64,000 nucleotides of DNA from Fasciola hepatica (taxonomy: Eukaryota; Platyhelminthes; Trematoda; Plagiorchiida; Fasciolidae), in NCBI GenBank assembly GCA_948099385.1, contig CANUEZ040000117.1:1-64000 (forward strand), given 5' to 3'. Within the stretch, counting starts at the first letter, position 1; the number at the start of each line of letters is the position of its first letter. The position numbers and the translations under genes were made by a program. This document shows, in pieces, positions 34,041 through 45,995 of this stretch. The notes below the pieces were generated by a model. The model was not told the origin of the DNA and made no database searches. It saw only the letters and a program-made list of their open reading frames with translations.

Positions 34041-35039
34041 GGCACCAACTCTTTAATCCATGGTCAATTGCTCCACTGGAGTATCACCGCCGATCAGCAA
34101 TTGGAAATCATTTTGCCCAACTTGTCTAAGTGAACATCCTGAAGATGTTCCCACCGCTTAAGCTGCTTTACTGTCTCTCAATTCCCAGTACCTATGGCCA
34201 TATAGCTTGCCGCATACATCCGATCAAATTCAAGTGAATTTGATTGGTCGAGTGGCTCTGTGGTGTGGGAAATTACCTCGCACGTTTTGATATGTACCAC
34301 AGACACCGATTGAATAGATAAGTGCGTCTCCGTTTCACTTAACCGCATATGTTTTCTAAGTTACTTATCTATAAAGGTACAGTCGGATCCAGTGTCAGTG
34401 AAAGCATACGTTAAGTAGCTTCTCGTGGGAACCATTAAGCTAACTGTTGCTGTGCCCATATGGACCTGGTGGTACTCTTGTTTCTCACAGTCATATTTTG
34501 GAGGGGGTGAACCACTTACCTTTATTGATGCAACGTAACGTGATTCCTTTCAAGACAACCCGGTTTGCTACATGTTCGCGGATCCAGACAGTGAGCTGGT
34601 GCTTGTCCTGTCTTAAGACAAAAACAACTTTGTTTTTTCAAAAATACTTTCCCGCTTCTCACTAATCGGTATTCTACTGAATATTTCACGAGATTCTAGC
34701 GAAGTATGCATCTCTCTGTCACTGAATCTCCCGGTCGGAATACATTAGAACTGAATGCTTCTTTGTGGCTTTATTCAGATCTGAAATGAAGATCTTATAC
34801 AATTGTAAAATATGGGAATCATGCCCAACAAGTAACACATGCAGACCAATCTGTCCCATCTTTGATCGAGGAATGTATCGAGTTAGGTCAGCACTTTGTT
34901 ACATCAGTAACATATTTGACAATATCGATCATATGGTGTTCGTGGAAATTCAGATAATCTGGTAGGTCTTCATTGAACCTTATTATTTTCTTCTTTGGCG
35001 CACTCATTCGTTTGAACAGATGACCAATTAAAGAGAATA
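34041..35039 (-). pseudogene. Bel/Pao gag-protease fragment, left arm of inverted repeat
   Basis: Read on the minus strand. CFCLKTGQAPAHCPDP then RTCSKPGCLERNHITLHQ is the second Gag zinc knuckle followed by the H-H-x-L-L-H type block of Bel/Pao. An earlier CVTCWADSHILQLY looks like the first knuckle with its last Cys changed to Tyr. Downstream, YAFTDTGSDCTFID is the protease active site with DTG intact, then RLSETEMHLSIQSV, CEVISHT, DQSNSVEFDRMYAASYMAIG and finally QLLIGGDTPVEQLTMD, the end of the A17-type protease. Frameshifts and stops separate the blocks. The family differs visibly from the Bel/Pao copies at 12,994 and 61,538. Confidence 0.78.
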
Positions 35040-35059
35040 CAATCAAGAGTGTGTGATTG

Positions 35060-35480
35060 TAATAGCTTCCCTGGAAGAAAATGCTCCTCCTTCAACTACG
35101 GCTGCAGCTGCAATAAGTTACAAAGTTGACCTAACTCAATCTTTCACAGAGGCTTTATGCTTTCTACTACCGAATTTAGTGGTGGTAATCGAAGTGAGGC
35201 TTACCATGATGCATTAACTGGCCTCTTTGCGTACAAACACTTTTGACCCAAAATGTTCGTTTATCTTGGCACCAACCCAACAAACCTCTTTTTCCCCACT
35301 CAATGTCAGTGAAAGCTCCTACTCTATTGTTATACCCCCCACCACCACCACTCTACCATTTAAAAACTATTTTACATTCGCCATCGATATGAATAAAGAA
35401 AAACCGTGCATCTCGCGACCGGTCTTTTTTCTTGTTATAATCAATATTTGGTTACTCGTTCAGGTTTCCAATTGATCGTT
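35060..35480 (+). mobile_element. Penelope-like element, 3' fragment in the inverted-repeat spacer
   Basis: ISYKVDLTQSFTEALCFLLP corresponds to LIASGHKVDLTQCFKALLRN of the element at 23,476. It is followed by the shared 3' untranslated segment (TTTTGACCCAAAATGTTCG, and GTGCATCTCGCGACC near 35,405-35,420). It has no reverse transcriptase. It starts within about 20 bases of the left arm's inner edge, suggesting that its insertion or transduction is connected with how the spacer formed. Confidence 0.72.
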
Positions 35481-35872
35481 ATTATCATTGGCACGCAGTG
35501 AAATTTATAAGCGGCTGTTTGAAGAGTCCTTGGATAGCCGGATTCTACAAAGTAGAACAATTACCTCCGACTGTCAGTTGTAGTTCACAGGCCTCCTCCC
35601 CTAGCCCGATCAATTGTACAATGCTCTCCTAGCTTCAGCGTTCTCATTCTCAGTCCAGCAACAATAGACGGTTTACCTGTCTCATCAGAAGAACTGAACT
35701 GTAACGATAGTCTGGCAAACAAGATAAAACGGGCAGTAAGAATGGCGATCAGAGTACAGTGGATAGCAATAAATTACCAGCGAAGCCAGAGAAACAGTTC
35801 AGACCTGAAGGGTTAATCGATTCGATGACCGAATTCCGGCTGGGATTTTCCCATCCACTCAAGAAGACGAAT

Positions 35873-36887
35873 TATTCCCTTTAATTGGTCATCTGTTCAA
35901 ACGAATGAGTGCGCCAAAGAAGAAAATAATAAGGTTCAATGAAGACCTACCAGATTATCTGAATTTCCACGAACACCATATGATCGATATTGTCAAATAT
36001 GTTACTGATGTAACAAAGTGCTGACCTAACTCGATACATTCCTCGATCAAAAATGGGACAGATTGGTCTGCATGTGTTACTTGTTGGGCATGATTCCCAT
36101 ATTTTACAATTGTATAAGATCTTCATTTCAGATCTGAATAAAGCCACAAAGAAGCATTCAGTTCTAATGCATTCCGACCGGGAGATTCAGTGACAGAGAG
36201 ATGCATACTTCGCACTAGTTTAAACGACAATGAATCTTGTGAAATATTCAGTAGAATACCGATTAGTGAGAAGCGGGAAAGTATTTTTGAAAAAACAAAG
36301 TTGTTTTTGTCTTAAGACAGGACAAGCACCAGCTCACTGTCCGGATCCGCGAACATGTAGCAAACCGGGTTGTCTTGAAAGGAATCACATTACGTTGCAT
36401 CAATAAAGGTAAGTGGTACACCCCCTCCAAAATATGACTGTGAGAAACAAGAGTACCACCAGGTCCATATGGGCACAGCAACAGTTAGCTTAATGGTTCC
36501 CACGAGAAGCTACTTAACGTATGCTTTCACTGACACTGGATCCGACTGTACCTTTATAGATAAGTAACTTAGAAAACATATGCGGTTAAGTGAAACGGAG
36601 ATGCACTTATCTATTCAATCGGTGTCTGCGGTTCATATCAAAACGTGCGAGGTAATTTCCCACACCATAGAGCCACTCGACCAATCAAATTCAGTTGAAT
36701 TTGATCGGATGTATGCGGCAAGCTATATGGCCATCGGTACTGGGAATTGAGAGACAGTAAAACAGCTTAAGCGGTGGAAACATCTTCAGGATGTTCACTT
36801 AGACAAGTTGGGCAAAATGAATTCCAATTGCTGATCGGCGGTGATACTCCAGTGGAGAAATAGACCATGGATTAAAGAGTTGGTGCC
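35873..36887 (+). pseudogene. Bel/Pao gag-protease fragment, right arm of inverted repeat
   Basis: The plus-strand counterpart of the left arm, with the same zinc knuckles (about 36,050-36,410) and protease core (about 36,510-36,860). It differs by a 16-base extra segment near 36,213-36,235 (containing GTTTAAAC) and scattered substitutions. The conserved QLLIGG block reads NSNC-stop here because of a single change. Sequence to its left (35,481-35,872) may be its natural continuation, but no frame is convincing. Confidence 0.75.
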
Positions 36888-38185
36888 AAAAGTCAACCGT
36901 GGGCAGTGAAAACTGCGGTTAGATGGGTTTTGTTAGGGACATTTGGTTGTAAGAATGTGGGGAGGGGGGGGGGTGGTGGGTGGGTGGGTTCGGCGTCGAT
37001 TCGTTTTTCCTTCTGCTGCACCTACAGTTGATGCTATATCGAGAACGTTTGTATAGTTGTGAATTTTCCGACACCACGGATATATGTCATCTGTCGAATG
37101 ATGAGTGTAATGAACTTGGGCGAATATCGAAGTTAATACGTTTGTTTTGGTCATTTTAGTGTCTCTTGGTCATGGAAACACGCGGATGTTAGACTGTCTA
37201 ACAACATCGGCTCACGTCCCTTAGAAAAAATATTTCTTGCCTATAAGAATCTGTTCGAACAGTATGGAAAGGTGTGAGGATACCATTTTGATGCAGAATA
37301 TGTCCTTCGGATGCGAAACACAAGTAGACAACTTACGTGTGTGTGTTGTTTGATAATTGTCACACTACCCGGTTTTCAACCTGAGAGAGCCGAGAAAACC
37401 AAACCAAAAATAGCTTTTTTGACCTTGCGACCCAATACGGCGAAGTGTCGAAGAATGATGCGTTACTGCCGGGGCCAAATTAATTTCAATTCCTCGTAGA
37501 AGTGCGTTTAGTATTTTGAACTGGCAGCATAGTACTGACAACTGATATTGAAAAGAAAAATGTCTCTTCGAGTAAGAGTATTCCAAGAAGATTGCAAAGC
37601 TCCACATTGTTTTTGGTTCATCAATTTACACTGGGATCTTGTCTCACTCACATTTGATGTTGACGTTCATTACATTGTGGATCTTCTTTCATATTGACCG
37701 TTGGGTACAATAATGTAAAGAGGTTCTTACTGTTGAGAATGCCAACTATCGAGGTTTGTACAACTGATTTGCCATTTACGGCTGATAATAATAACCTTTT
37801 TGGTAGTTTCCTATTGGATTTCTATATGGTCATCCAATTGGAGAAACGATGATAAGAAATGGGGAGACGATCTGGGACGAGTCACTCAAAGCGTGGTGCA
37901 TGAAGTCCGCAACAGGAGAAGCTCGGGAGACTACTGGTCGTGGCCCAATTCCCGATGGTTCAGAAGTTTGTGAAAAGGCTCGGGGGAGCCTTGCAAAGGC
38001 TTTATGATGGATCGTGCTTCGTAGTCCATAAGCACCTAGCCGTGGTGAGATATGATACAGCTGTCAGGCATAACGACACCTGATCTCCAAAAAGCTATTA
38101 GATTTCACTAAGGCATGTGATTCGAAATCGTACTGCAGAATTGCAAATTTGAGCTTAGCATTCTAGGCACTTTGGTAAGCCGGTA
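36888..38185. other. No recognisable gene
   Basis: Contains a G-rich run (36,957-36,990). Frames of 80 codons or fewer show no motif. The stretch 37,850-38,180 may be a decayed repeat, but I cannot name it. Confidence 0.35.
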
Positions 38186-38345
38186 ACAAAAGTGCCCACT
38201 ACATGATGGATACGAGGACGACTATTTCGACCGAGAAGGCTTTTCGACGCGGACACAGAGACAAACGGGGTAGTCGGATGTGCTGGATGCAGCGTCTTTC
38301 CATGGGGTTAGCACGTGCACAATATTTTAAGGAGGTGGCCACGAC
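38186..38345 (+). repeat. Dispersed repeat D, copy 1
   Basis: Shares an ordered set of pieces with 59,795-59,935: TGCCCACTAC, GATGGA, ACGA, GACACAGAGAC or GACACAGGGAC, GTCGGATGTGC, GGATGCAGC and GCACGTGC. Each copy lies next to SINE A or SINE-linked sequence, so it may be part of a longer composite element. Confidence 0.5.
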
Positions 38346-38490
38346 CATTTGGAGACTACCAGGTCGGGAGTGAACCGGCGGGGGGGGGGGATGCTGGGTT
38401 TGAATTCGGGACAGAGGGGTTAGAAGCCCACCGGGCTGACCTTCTGATCATCCCCAGCGACAAGGTGTGGTCCTAGGTGAGGCCAACTGT
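38346..38490 (-). mobile_element. tRNA-derived SINE, family A
   Basis: Minus-strand copy: tRNA-like head (complement of the B box near 38,398-38,412, TTTGAATTC), body near 38,366-38,385 interrupted by a 10-base poly-G, and the GACCATTTGGAGAC-like distal part near 38,343. Confidence 0.58.
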
Positions 38491-40332
38491 GGGCGAAACA
38501 AATCTGTTCATAACGTTGACATTTCCATTGAAAAGCTAAGGACCGATAAGGTTTACTCCCAACATTCTCTCCCAAACTACCAACGTGGTCCTAAACTGAA
38601 GTCAATCAGTGACAAATTACCTGGGATTCTCTAGTAACCAGTTAAATCGACTGATTTGCATTCCCTATTCGTGAAATATGGCATCATAGCTAAACAAGGT
38701 GCACCGGACTATAAAGCAACGGAGATACCAGGTGCAAAACTGAATGCGACGATCTGCATCTTCTAAGCATAACCGTTGGAGATGATGCCCCTTAAATGGT
38801 CTCAAGTTGTTTTCACGTAGAATCCGGGCCACGGAAGACCGCGACTGATGATAAACAGCTTGTCAGTGCTCGGAAGTTTTGTTGTGGGTGGTCTCGAAAG
38901 CTTTCCAAAGTTCCCTGTGAAACGTCTTAGCTTGTGGTAGTTTTCGGTAGACCACAATTCATTTTGTCTTCAACTGATCCCGCTCCAACCAATTTGTTCA
39001 CGAAGCTGAGTACAGTGGCTTCTGCTATCGGCTCTCTCTCGGGACGTTGCCCATTAAAAGTCTTTGCTGTTTGCTACGCATTCCGCTTATTCTCGGCGAA
39101 GAGACAAACCAAATGAATTATCAATCTTGATTAGCATGACTACCGTCGAGAACGACTGACTTTCGTTGTGATAATAAAGTGTTTATACTCGACAACCCAA
39201 TCGAGATCAATAATCAACCTCAAAGCATTTCACTACTGATCCTAACTTACGTACGCTTACGCGCACACACAGAAGCACTCATTCGGTCACTCAGTTTTCG
39301 ACGAAGAACTGTCTGTTCCGTGATCCCTGTGGCAGTCAAACATTTAGGCAAAAGGTGGACTGAACTCCGATACCGATCGCTGCGATACTCATAGACCCAT
39401 TCGCTTTACCTGAATTGTTTACCGCCTGTAAGCCCTCACTTTTCGAGCGTCACATATGAGACACACTGTATACGAGACACGTCTTGGACTAGAGAGCATA
39501 CGTGAGGGCCTAACCACGTATATACACCGTAAGTCCTTACGGTTTTTACCCCACTCCGCACTACTCTATAGAAAAGAATACCATAAAAGATTGTATCGAT
39601 CAAGAGTCTGGTGCTGTTTTCCATTAACATACTGTGGTAAATGCCTCGAGATAGGTGGTCCTAAACGGTTGATTAATGTGAGAATACGAACGACGGTTTC
39701 ATGCAGTGTACATCGTATTTTCGAGAGGCAGTCATGACTCAACCACTGAAGAGATGACAGAAGGGACAAAACAATGTGAAAGTCAGATCGCCCGAAGCGT
39801 AACCTATTTTTTCATTGAGTCCACGTTTCTATGTGGTGCGTAGTGTGTTCACGGGGGGAGGGTTCTCACTGGTGCTTGATTACGCAAACTTTCCTGATCA
39901 AATTTCCGTCGGTAATTTGATATTCGATACCATCTGGATCGGGGTTGAGAAGGAGACCGGTTGAAAAGCACACGTACAACATCAGCTTGGTAAGTTCATT
40001 AAACAAAGGATACTCGAGCCATATAGTTTCTCATTTATCCTCACATCAACGGAAGTGCTGTTGAATTCCATTTATTACTGTGATTCTGTTCTCATCTTCG
40101 ATCAGGCTGTCTTCAAAAACCTCATCGTAACGGAGCTCGAGGGTCAATCACTTTCGACGAAAGCTTTGTTTGCACACGTTATCGTATCTCGCCCACACCA
40201 CCCCCATGTTATGCAACCAAATTCGGAGCTGGATGTCCGTGTCTCATTCCGGAGTCAAATCAACCAGAGTGACATTCCAATAAATTGATTAGGTCATTAT
40301 CGCAAATCTACCTTAGGATGAAGTGACCTGTG

Positions 40333-40334
<2 letters not shown>
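38491..40334. other. No recognisable gene
   Basis: Open frames up to 93 codons (39,456-39,737 plus) lack family motifs. No repeat shared with the rest of the window was noticed. Confidence 0.35.

Positions 40335-40411
<77 letters not shown>
40335..40411. repeat. Compound (GT)n-(GA)n microsatellite
   Basis: About 21 GT units followed directly by about 16 GA units. Confidence 0.95.
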
Positions 40412-40414
<3 letters not shown>

Positions 40415-40904
40415 TTAGAGATTTTTCTCGGTCAACCGTCTGATCAGCAGGCTGATGGATTGTTTTATGGGTAGAAAGCACATGGGTTTGGGGAAAAAGT
40501 AGCATCATTTACCGTTTCCACTATATACACTCACTGATAATCTACCTACATAGGTAGCATAGCTAAATGAGGAGGAAATTTGATATTGCTACGATAGGCT
40601 GATTTATTATACATAGAAAATACGAACAGCGAACAAGCTCGTTTTCGGTATCATCATCCTCGTGGCTAATACAATTACGTTTATAAGTTAGAAACACAAA
40701 TTGTGAACAATGTCTGTGTGTTGAGATGTGATTGAGTAGTCGTCAAAATTGGCTTTGCGTAGGAAAGATAGGAGGGGAAATTTTGTTGTTCCATGAATGG
40801 GAAAAGGACCAGTGAATTAATTAACCAACGAATGGGGGTTTCTGGGATTATCCATTTCCGGTCCCATCCAAAAAGGGTCAGCGGTGAGCCACACGAAGTT
40901 CCAG

Positions 40905-42480
40905 AGTCGGTCTCGGATCACGGCCAGGTTAGCTTGAGTGCCCTAACTAAACGTTTCTGAGAACAACGCGATAGATTGAATAATCTGATCGCCAAAGCCT
41001 CTGCCCTTGCTATATGTTGTTTTCGAGCAACTTTCGGTGCGTTCGTAAGGACTCTGTAGACTACTTTGAACGCGTGGTCGTTTACGTGACGTCCAGTGTC
41101 CGCACGGTTCACCACAATTGCACTGGTGATAGATTGTCTGTTTCCCGTTGTCAGCCAAACTTGTTTGTGATAGTTTTCGTGTCATTCTACCCAAGTAGCT
41201 TGCCGAATATGACCAAACAAACGAATAGGTTAGCATGGATGAAGTGAGCGGTAATTAAATTATCTTTAAAGTTCACTGAGATCAGTGATCGACGAGTGAA
41301 GCGGGCACTCAGTGTGGCAGCGGGAAGGGCATGCGTGATTGCCTTATTGGTAATTCCATTTTGACACCTTCTTTGAAAAGGGGGATGAATGTATAACTTT
41401 ATTCGTAACGGTCACTAACACATGTCTCATCGCTTTTTCTGCTATCTCCTTCCGAATGAAACGTTTGGGGTATCCGCTACCTAGAAGCATTTCCTTTAAA
41501 ATTTCTAATTTTTCACTCACCATCTCACCCGGGCAAATCATTCGCACACGGGCTACGAGGGAGCGAATTAGATTTCGTCTAAACTCACGAGGTACAAATC
41601 TGGTGTACTGGCCTGTCCACGTTGGTTTACGATATAGGCAACCGAGTAGTTTGCCATCGTCATTTCCTACAAGGAGTGCATCTAGAAAGTGGAAAATGTT
41701 CACTTCTTCTACTTCCGATGTAAAATCAACTGTAATATGAGTATGACTGAACCCCTCCACCAATGACTCGAACGGTTGTATGACAATCTGTTAGAACGAA
41801 AATATCATCTACGGATCGGTAGTAGGTGGGTAGACTTTCGTATCACCAAGTTTCCAGCTTGGCCATGAATATATGAGATAAAGAGGGGCCTAGAGACGAC
41901 CCCATAACGATTCTACTGGTCTGGCGGTAAAATTCTCCGCTCAAAGTAAACTGGACAGAGAAGTTGCATCGTAACAGTAGTTCCTTCAGACTGGTTACTG
42001 GAATACCGATATTAATTTGTTTTTTTACGATGGAATCGCACAAATAATTGATCGTTTCTAGAAGCTAAACGTTGGTGAACAAAGATGCCATAATCAGAGA
42101 GGCCATCGTTAGTTCTTCAGCGTGTTGCATGGTACCCAATTCTATGAATTGGAAAGGGTGTTTTAGGCCGAAGCGGACAATCCTTCGGCGAACAAGTCCA
42201 AGTTCATCTACGAGCCAGCAGGCAACTCTATGATACGTGGATGAAGTCATGTAGATTATCCGTCTCAATGATATTCCTGATTTGTGAACCTTTGGTAACC
42301 CGTAAAGTCAGGGAGTAGTGGTGCCCGTTGATCTTAGCTGTTCTAGGGTTGTATCGGAGATAAAACTTGGATCTTTCAGAAAATTTAGCTCTTTGGTTGA
42401 TTCTTCTATGACCTACGACTTCTGTTTTACAGGAATGCCTTCCATTTATATGAACTTTATCTCTCTTTCTCAGTCTCCCG
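40905..42480 (-). pseudogene. Penelope-like element, RT and GIY-YIG, frameshifted
   Basis: Read on the minus strand from 42,480. RYNPRTAKINGHHYSLTLRV and SQIRNIIETDN correspond to the first reverse transcriptase motif region. Next come VACWLVDELG and MASLFTNV (motif A, usually F-D-V-x-S-L-F-T-N-V). Then FYRQTSRIVMGSSLGPSLSH (motif B, 41,900-41,960) and YRSVDDIFVL (motif C, about 41,815, Y-x-D-D seen as SVDD). Thumb blocks follow: FHFLDALL, GCLYRKPTWTGQYTRF. After about 41,340 the GIY-YIG domain is visible over two frames (SYSASYLGRMTRKLS; HAFKVVYRVLTNAP; RAEALAIRLF with the catalytic Glu). At least three frameshifts or stops inactivate it. It is the longest Penelope copy here, though its N-terminus is missing, abutting a TA microsatellite. 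Confidence 0.82.
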
Positions 42481-42486
42481 CTGGAC

Positions 42487-42490
<4 letters not shown>

Positions 42491-42539
<49 letters not shown>
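42491..42539. repeat. (TA)n microsatellite
   Basis: About 24 TA units directly abutting the truncated 5' end of the Penelope element at 42,480. Confidence 0.95.
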
Positions 42540-42542
<3 letters not shown>

Positions 42543-45395
42543 TTACGCAAAGTTTTATTATAGTAATCATGGTCAATCATTTTCAAATGACCGTAACGAA
42601 GAATGCGAAAGGTTGCTGTTTCTCCGGCCATTCGTACTAGCAATACTCTTCTCGGCTTTTCACTAAACTTGCTAATTTGGTTCAGCCGGGCACCTCATCC
42701 GAGTACGAAGCGGACGTTTTTGAAGGTTGGAAGACCGTACCGAAATCACCGAAGAATAATGCATATTTTGTATCATGACATCCAGTAGAGCACCACTTGT
42801 TTTTACAGGAAACTCGTAATTCGAAGCCTGCCTTTATTCCTTACGAAAGTGAAATACGTATAGAACAATATGTGACATCATAATAATTTCAAGAAGGAGT
42901 AATCAATAATGAAGTCATTATTCAACACAGAGTATAAATAATATAACCGCTACATAATACAAGTATTCATCATGCAGTTAGAAGGTTGAGCTCACTGCCT
43001 AAAACTCCGGAAGCACAATGAGCCTCTTTCAGTCTCACCACAGATCGTGCAAATTCATTCGATGATCACAATGTTTAACGATGTGATTCGAATTCCTTCG
43101 CTGTTGCAATATGTATCCACTTTTGTTGTCTTTCGTATAAAACTGAATTCCGGTCAGCTGAAGGCCAAAGGTACTTACATTTCTCCTCGTTAAATGGAAT
43201 GGTGCATGGGAATTTATCAAAAAATAATTTAATTGTATACTTATTGCTCTGTAGATGTTATTTCTAGCCCAATGCCACTAACATCTTCATCCCAGTCGGA
43301 TACTCTCACTGTTTCCAAACCGTATCCTGTTATGAATTCATTTTATATGAACAAAGCAGTGAATCATATTGTGATTCTGACAATCAACAAAATATTTTAT
43401 CGCATGCTCCATGGGCTGCACGACACAATCCTTCGGCCTTTTAGTAAAGGAGTGGCATTTTCCGATTTTCAGTAAATACTTTATTCCTCGTAGAGAAAAC
43501 AGTATGACTCACCGTGCTCATAAGACCTTGAAGTCCAGGTCACGTGTTCGAATTAATCTAAAAGTTCCCCTCCGGTCAGGCTTACCTTCATAGCGAATGT
43601 GAATGTCGTACTGTTCGACAACGTGGTATTCTCCAAATATGTTCGCTTCGTTTTTCCTCCGTTCTGTTGAACACACACGAGGTAGATATTTTAGAAAAGG
43701 AGTATTTTTTCCGGTGAGGAAAGTCATCGTGATGAACTTCATGTTCTTCGGCTTAACTAATCGCCGACTTCTGAACTTCAGTCTACTTTATCATGATGAC
43801 CAAGATCATCCAATTTCAGTCGTCCATGGATAGCTGCGGAACTAACATGACCGACGTCAAGTTCCGTGGAATTTTCCATTACAGCTTTGTGTCATAGTTG
43901 ATAAGTTTCCGACCTAGCTCCGAAGTGAGACACTGAACACAGCTACAAGGGAGACTCCTGCGTATTTGAATGAAACGAAAAGTGCATGCTTCAGTCGTTA
44001 AACCGCAAAACAGGACTAAATGTTCACATTCTGACTGACTCCTTAACAGTGTGTGTCACGCAATTACTTCCGAGTGGTAGTATGCTACGAAATGTTCAGA
44101 AAATAGGAATTTATTACACAGAAGAATTTCGTCTATCGAATTTCGGCAACATTTATACGAATCGGAGTAGTTTTTTCAGTTGAAATTGAAGAACAGTCAC
44201 GCAGAAAAATCCCTAATCAATTAGACGATTTTTTCGTCTATTTCTTACACTGTGCTCTTCTTAGCAGTATTGTACAGTAGTTATTACCTCTGATTTGTTG
44301 AATATCCTCATCACACTTGTAAATCAACCAAATCCCTAACAGAAATTTCGACTCTGTAGTGTGGTCTATTTGCGTTGACTCCTAAACAAAAGTTCGCATA
44401 ATTCGGAATTTTCGGCATTCAGTTGCCACCTCGAAGGACAGACTGGTATGCCTATTTAAGGCATGCGATCTTCAGCGATTATTTTGGACAAATGTGTTCA
44501 TTCGCGTGGATCAACACTCTGAACAAAACACGAATAAACCCCTATCTCACAATCATCCTTTACATGATACTGGAACACTTTTAAACTCCCAAATTAGCAT
44601 ACGAAACACACTGTTTTAACAACCGCTCCTAATTCATATTTTCCTTCAGGCAAATGCAGTCAAGTGATTTTTTCCGGGTTGGGATATGATCGCACATTAC
44701 CGAAGACCTTGATTAGTGAATAGCATTCTTCTCGTCAAAAATGTCAGCACGGACATCAGTAGCTTTTTTATCAATGGCACAAAAGTATAGCTATCAGATA
44801 TTACTCTCATACTCTCCTTGTGTGGAATGAATGGACAGTGCCGTTTTAAGCGAAAGATCAAGGGAGAGGGGTGGGGGGTATGAAAGAGACAAGTAAAAAT
44901 AATGCAGCATGCATGAAAGCAAGCGGAACAGACACCCGTATAACCTGCGCTGCCTTCAGACATCCAAATTGGAGAAGTGTGCGTTGGACGGATCTGCCAT
45001 CTAGACGACGGAGCTGTGGAACCAAAACTATCCCAATAAATGAGTGAATGAACGGGAAATGTCGGAGTGCTTGTTTGTTTCGGGGGCAGAAATTCATTGA
45101 GGTCGTTCGGGTGAGCGGGCGGGCGAACAGCCGGAAGAATATTTGGATGGATAGACGGGACGAAGAAGAAGAGGTGGAGAAGGAGTGCCGGTGTGAATTG
45201 GTGAATATAAATGGCCAGGTGAAAGGATGGAAAACAGTGGGTAGATCTTTACGTACCTTGACAGATGCAAACGAACACGTGGAATGCATTTATTTACTCA
45301 TTCGCTGAACAGTTCATCCCGTTCAGTCAACCTCAGATTCCCCGGATATCTGTCTGGGAATGACGAGTGCATTCTTTATCTTTATCTCCCTCTCG

Positions 45396-45400
<5 letters not shown>
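42540..45400. other. No recognisable gene
   Basis: The longest frames are 44,858-45,289 minus (143 codons) and 45,048-45,308 plus (86 codons, acidic centre). Neither shows a recognisable domain, and they overlap each other. GTGTTCGAATTAATC near 43,548 is a weak B-box-like match. Confidence 0.35.

Positions 45401-45435
<35 letters not shown>
45401..45435. repeat. (CT)n microsatellite
   Basis: About 17 CT units within a CT-rich 60-base tract. Confidence 0.93.
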
Positions 45436-45442
<7 letters not shown>

Positions 45443-45754
45443 GTTGTCGCTTGTCGCACATTGTCGCTTCGGCCACCCGTGCGGTGAGACATCCGCGACA
45501 AACCCAAACGATTCGTTGATATTCATCTCAGGGCCAAAGGTCACGTGTGTGTTTGTGTGCACGGGGGCTGACACACGTGTCCAGTTTAAAAAGTCGTGGC
45601 GACCACGTGGACCCACCGTGTGATGGATAGTCGGAAAGTCTTTTCAGTCTCATTCGATCGGCCACATCCCATAAGGACGTGTGTAGCTATTTATTCGATT
45701 ATATTGATAGACAAAACATGTTCCGCATGAAAAATTTCTTACCCGTTATCAATG

Positions 45755-45900
45755 ACTCTCATCATGGTGGACTTTCAACGCATCATAGTTCAAATCCTGC
45801 TTCCACCTCCGGTCACCTTCCCTAATTGGCTGCCTCTCATTGATCGCAGCCCCCTCCTTATTATTATGGAATTAAATGAAGTAAATAAAGAAATAAAAGA
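45755..45900 (+). mobile_element. tRNA-derived SINE, family A
   Basis: AGTTCAAATCCTGCTTCC (B box, about 45,787) is followed by the most complete family body, CCGGTCACCTTCCCTAATTGG, and CTGCCTCTCATTG. The tail TTATTATGGAATTAAATGAAG plus AATAAAGAAATAAA is typical of the family. Confidence 0.65.
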
Positions 45901-45995
45901 ACAGTTCATCTGACTTACCGAAATCAGCCCCTTTATATTCCCCGCTTGCACATGAGAGAAGTTGAATGGACGTGGTCCACATCCAAGAGGGCCGT

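Larger units (their letters stand above)
34041..36887. repeat. Long inverted repeat, ~1-kb arms, 833-bp spacer
   Basis: Left arm 34,041-35,039 (999 bp) and right arm 35,873-36,887 (1,015 bp) are reverse complements with about 18 substitutions and one 16-base indel by eye, so about 98% identity. The outer limits are sharp: both arms end at GGCACCAACTC, beyond which the flanks differ. The inner limits are sharp too (GACCAATTAAAG.GAATA). The arms hold a decayed Bel/Pao gag-protease segment; the spacer holds a Penelope 3' fragment (35,060-35,480). A transcript across both arms would fold into a near-perfect 1-kb duplex. Confidence 0.93.

Noticed and set aside
34020..34095. A minus-strand tRNA or SINE at the left edge of the long inverted repeat.
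   Set aside because: Most of the apparent D-arm is explained by the Bel/Pao protease reading QLLIGGDTPVEQ. Only the T-arm-like GCCGGTTCGATTCCGGC outside the arm remains unexplained.
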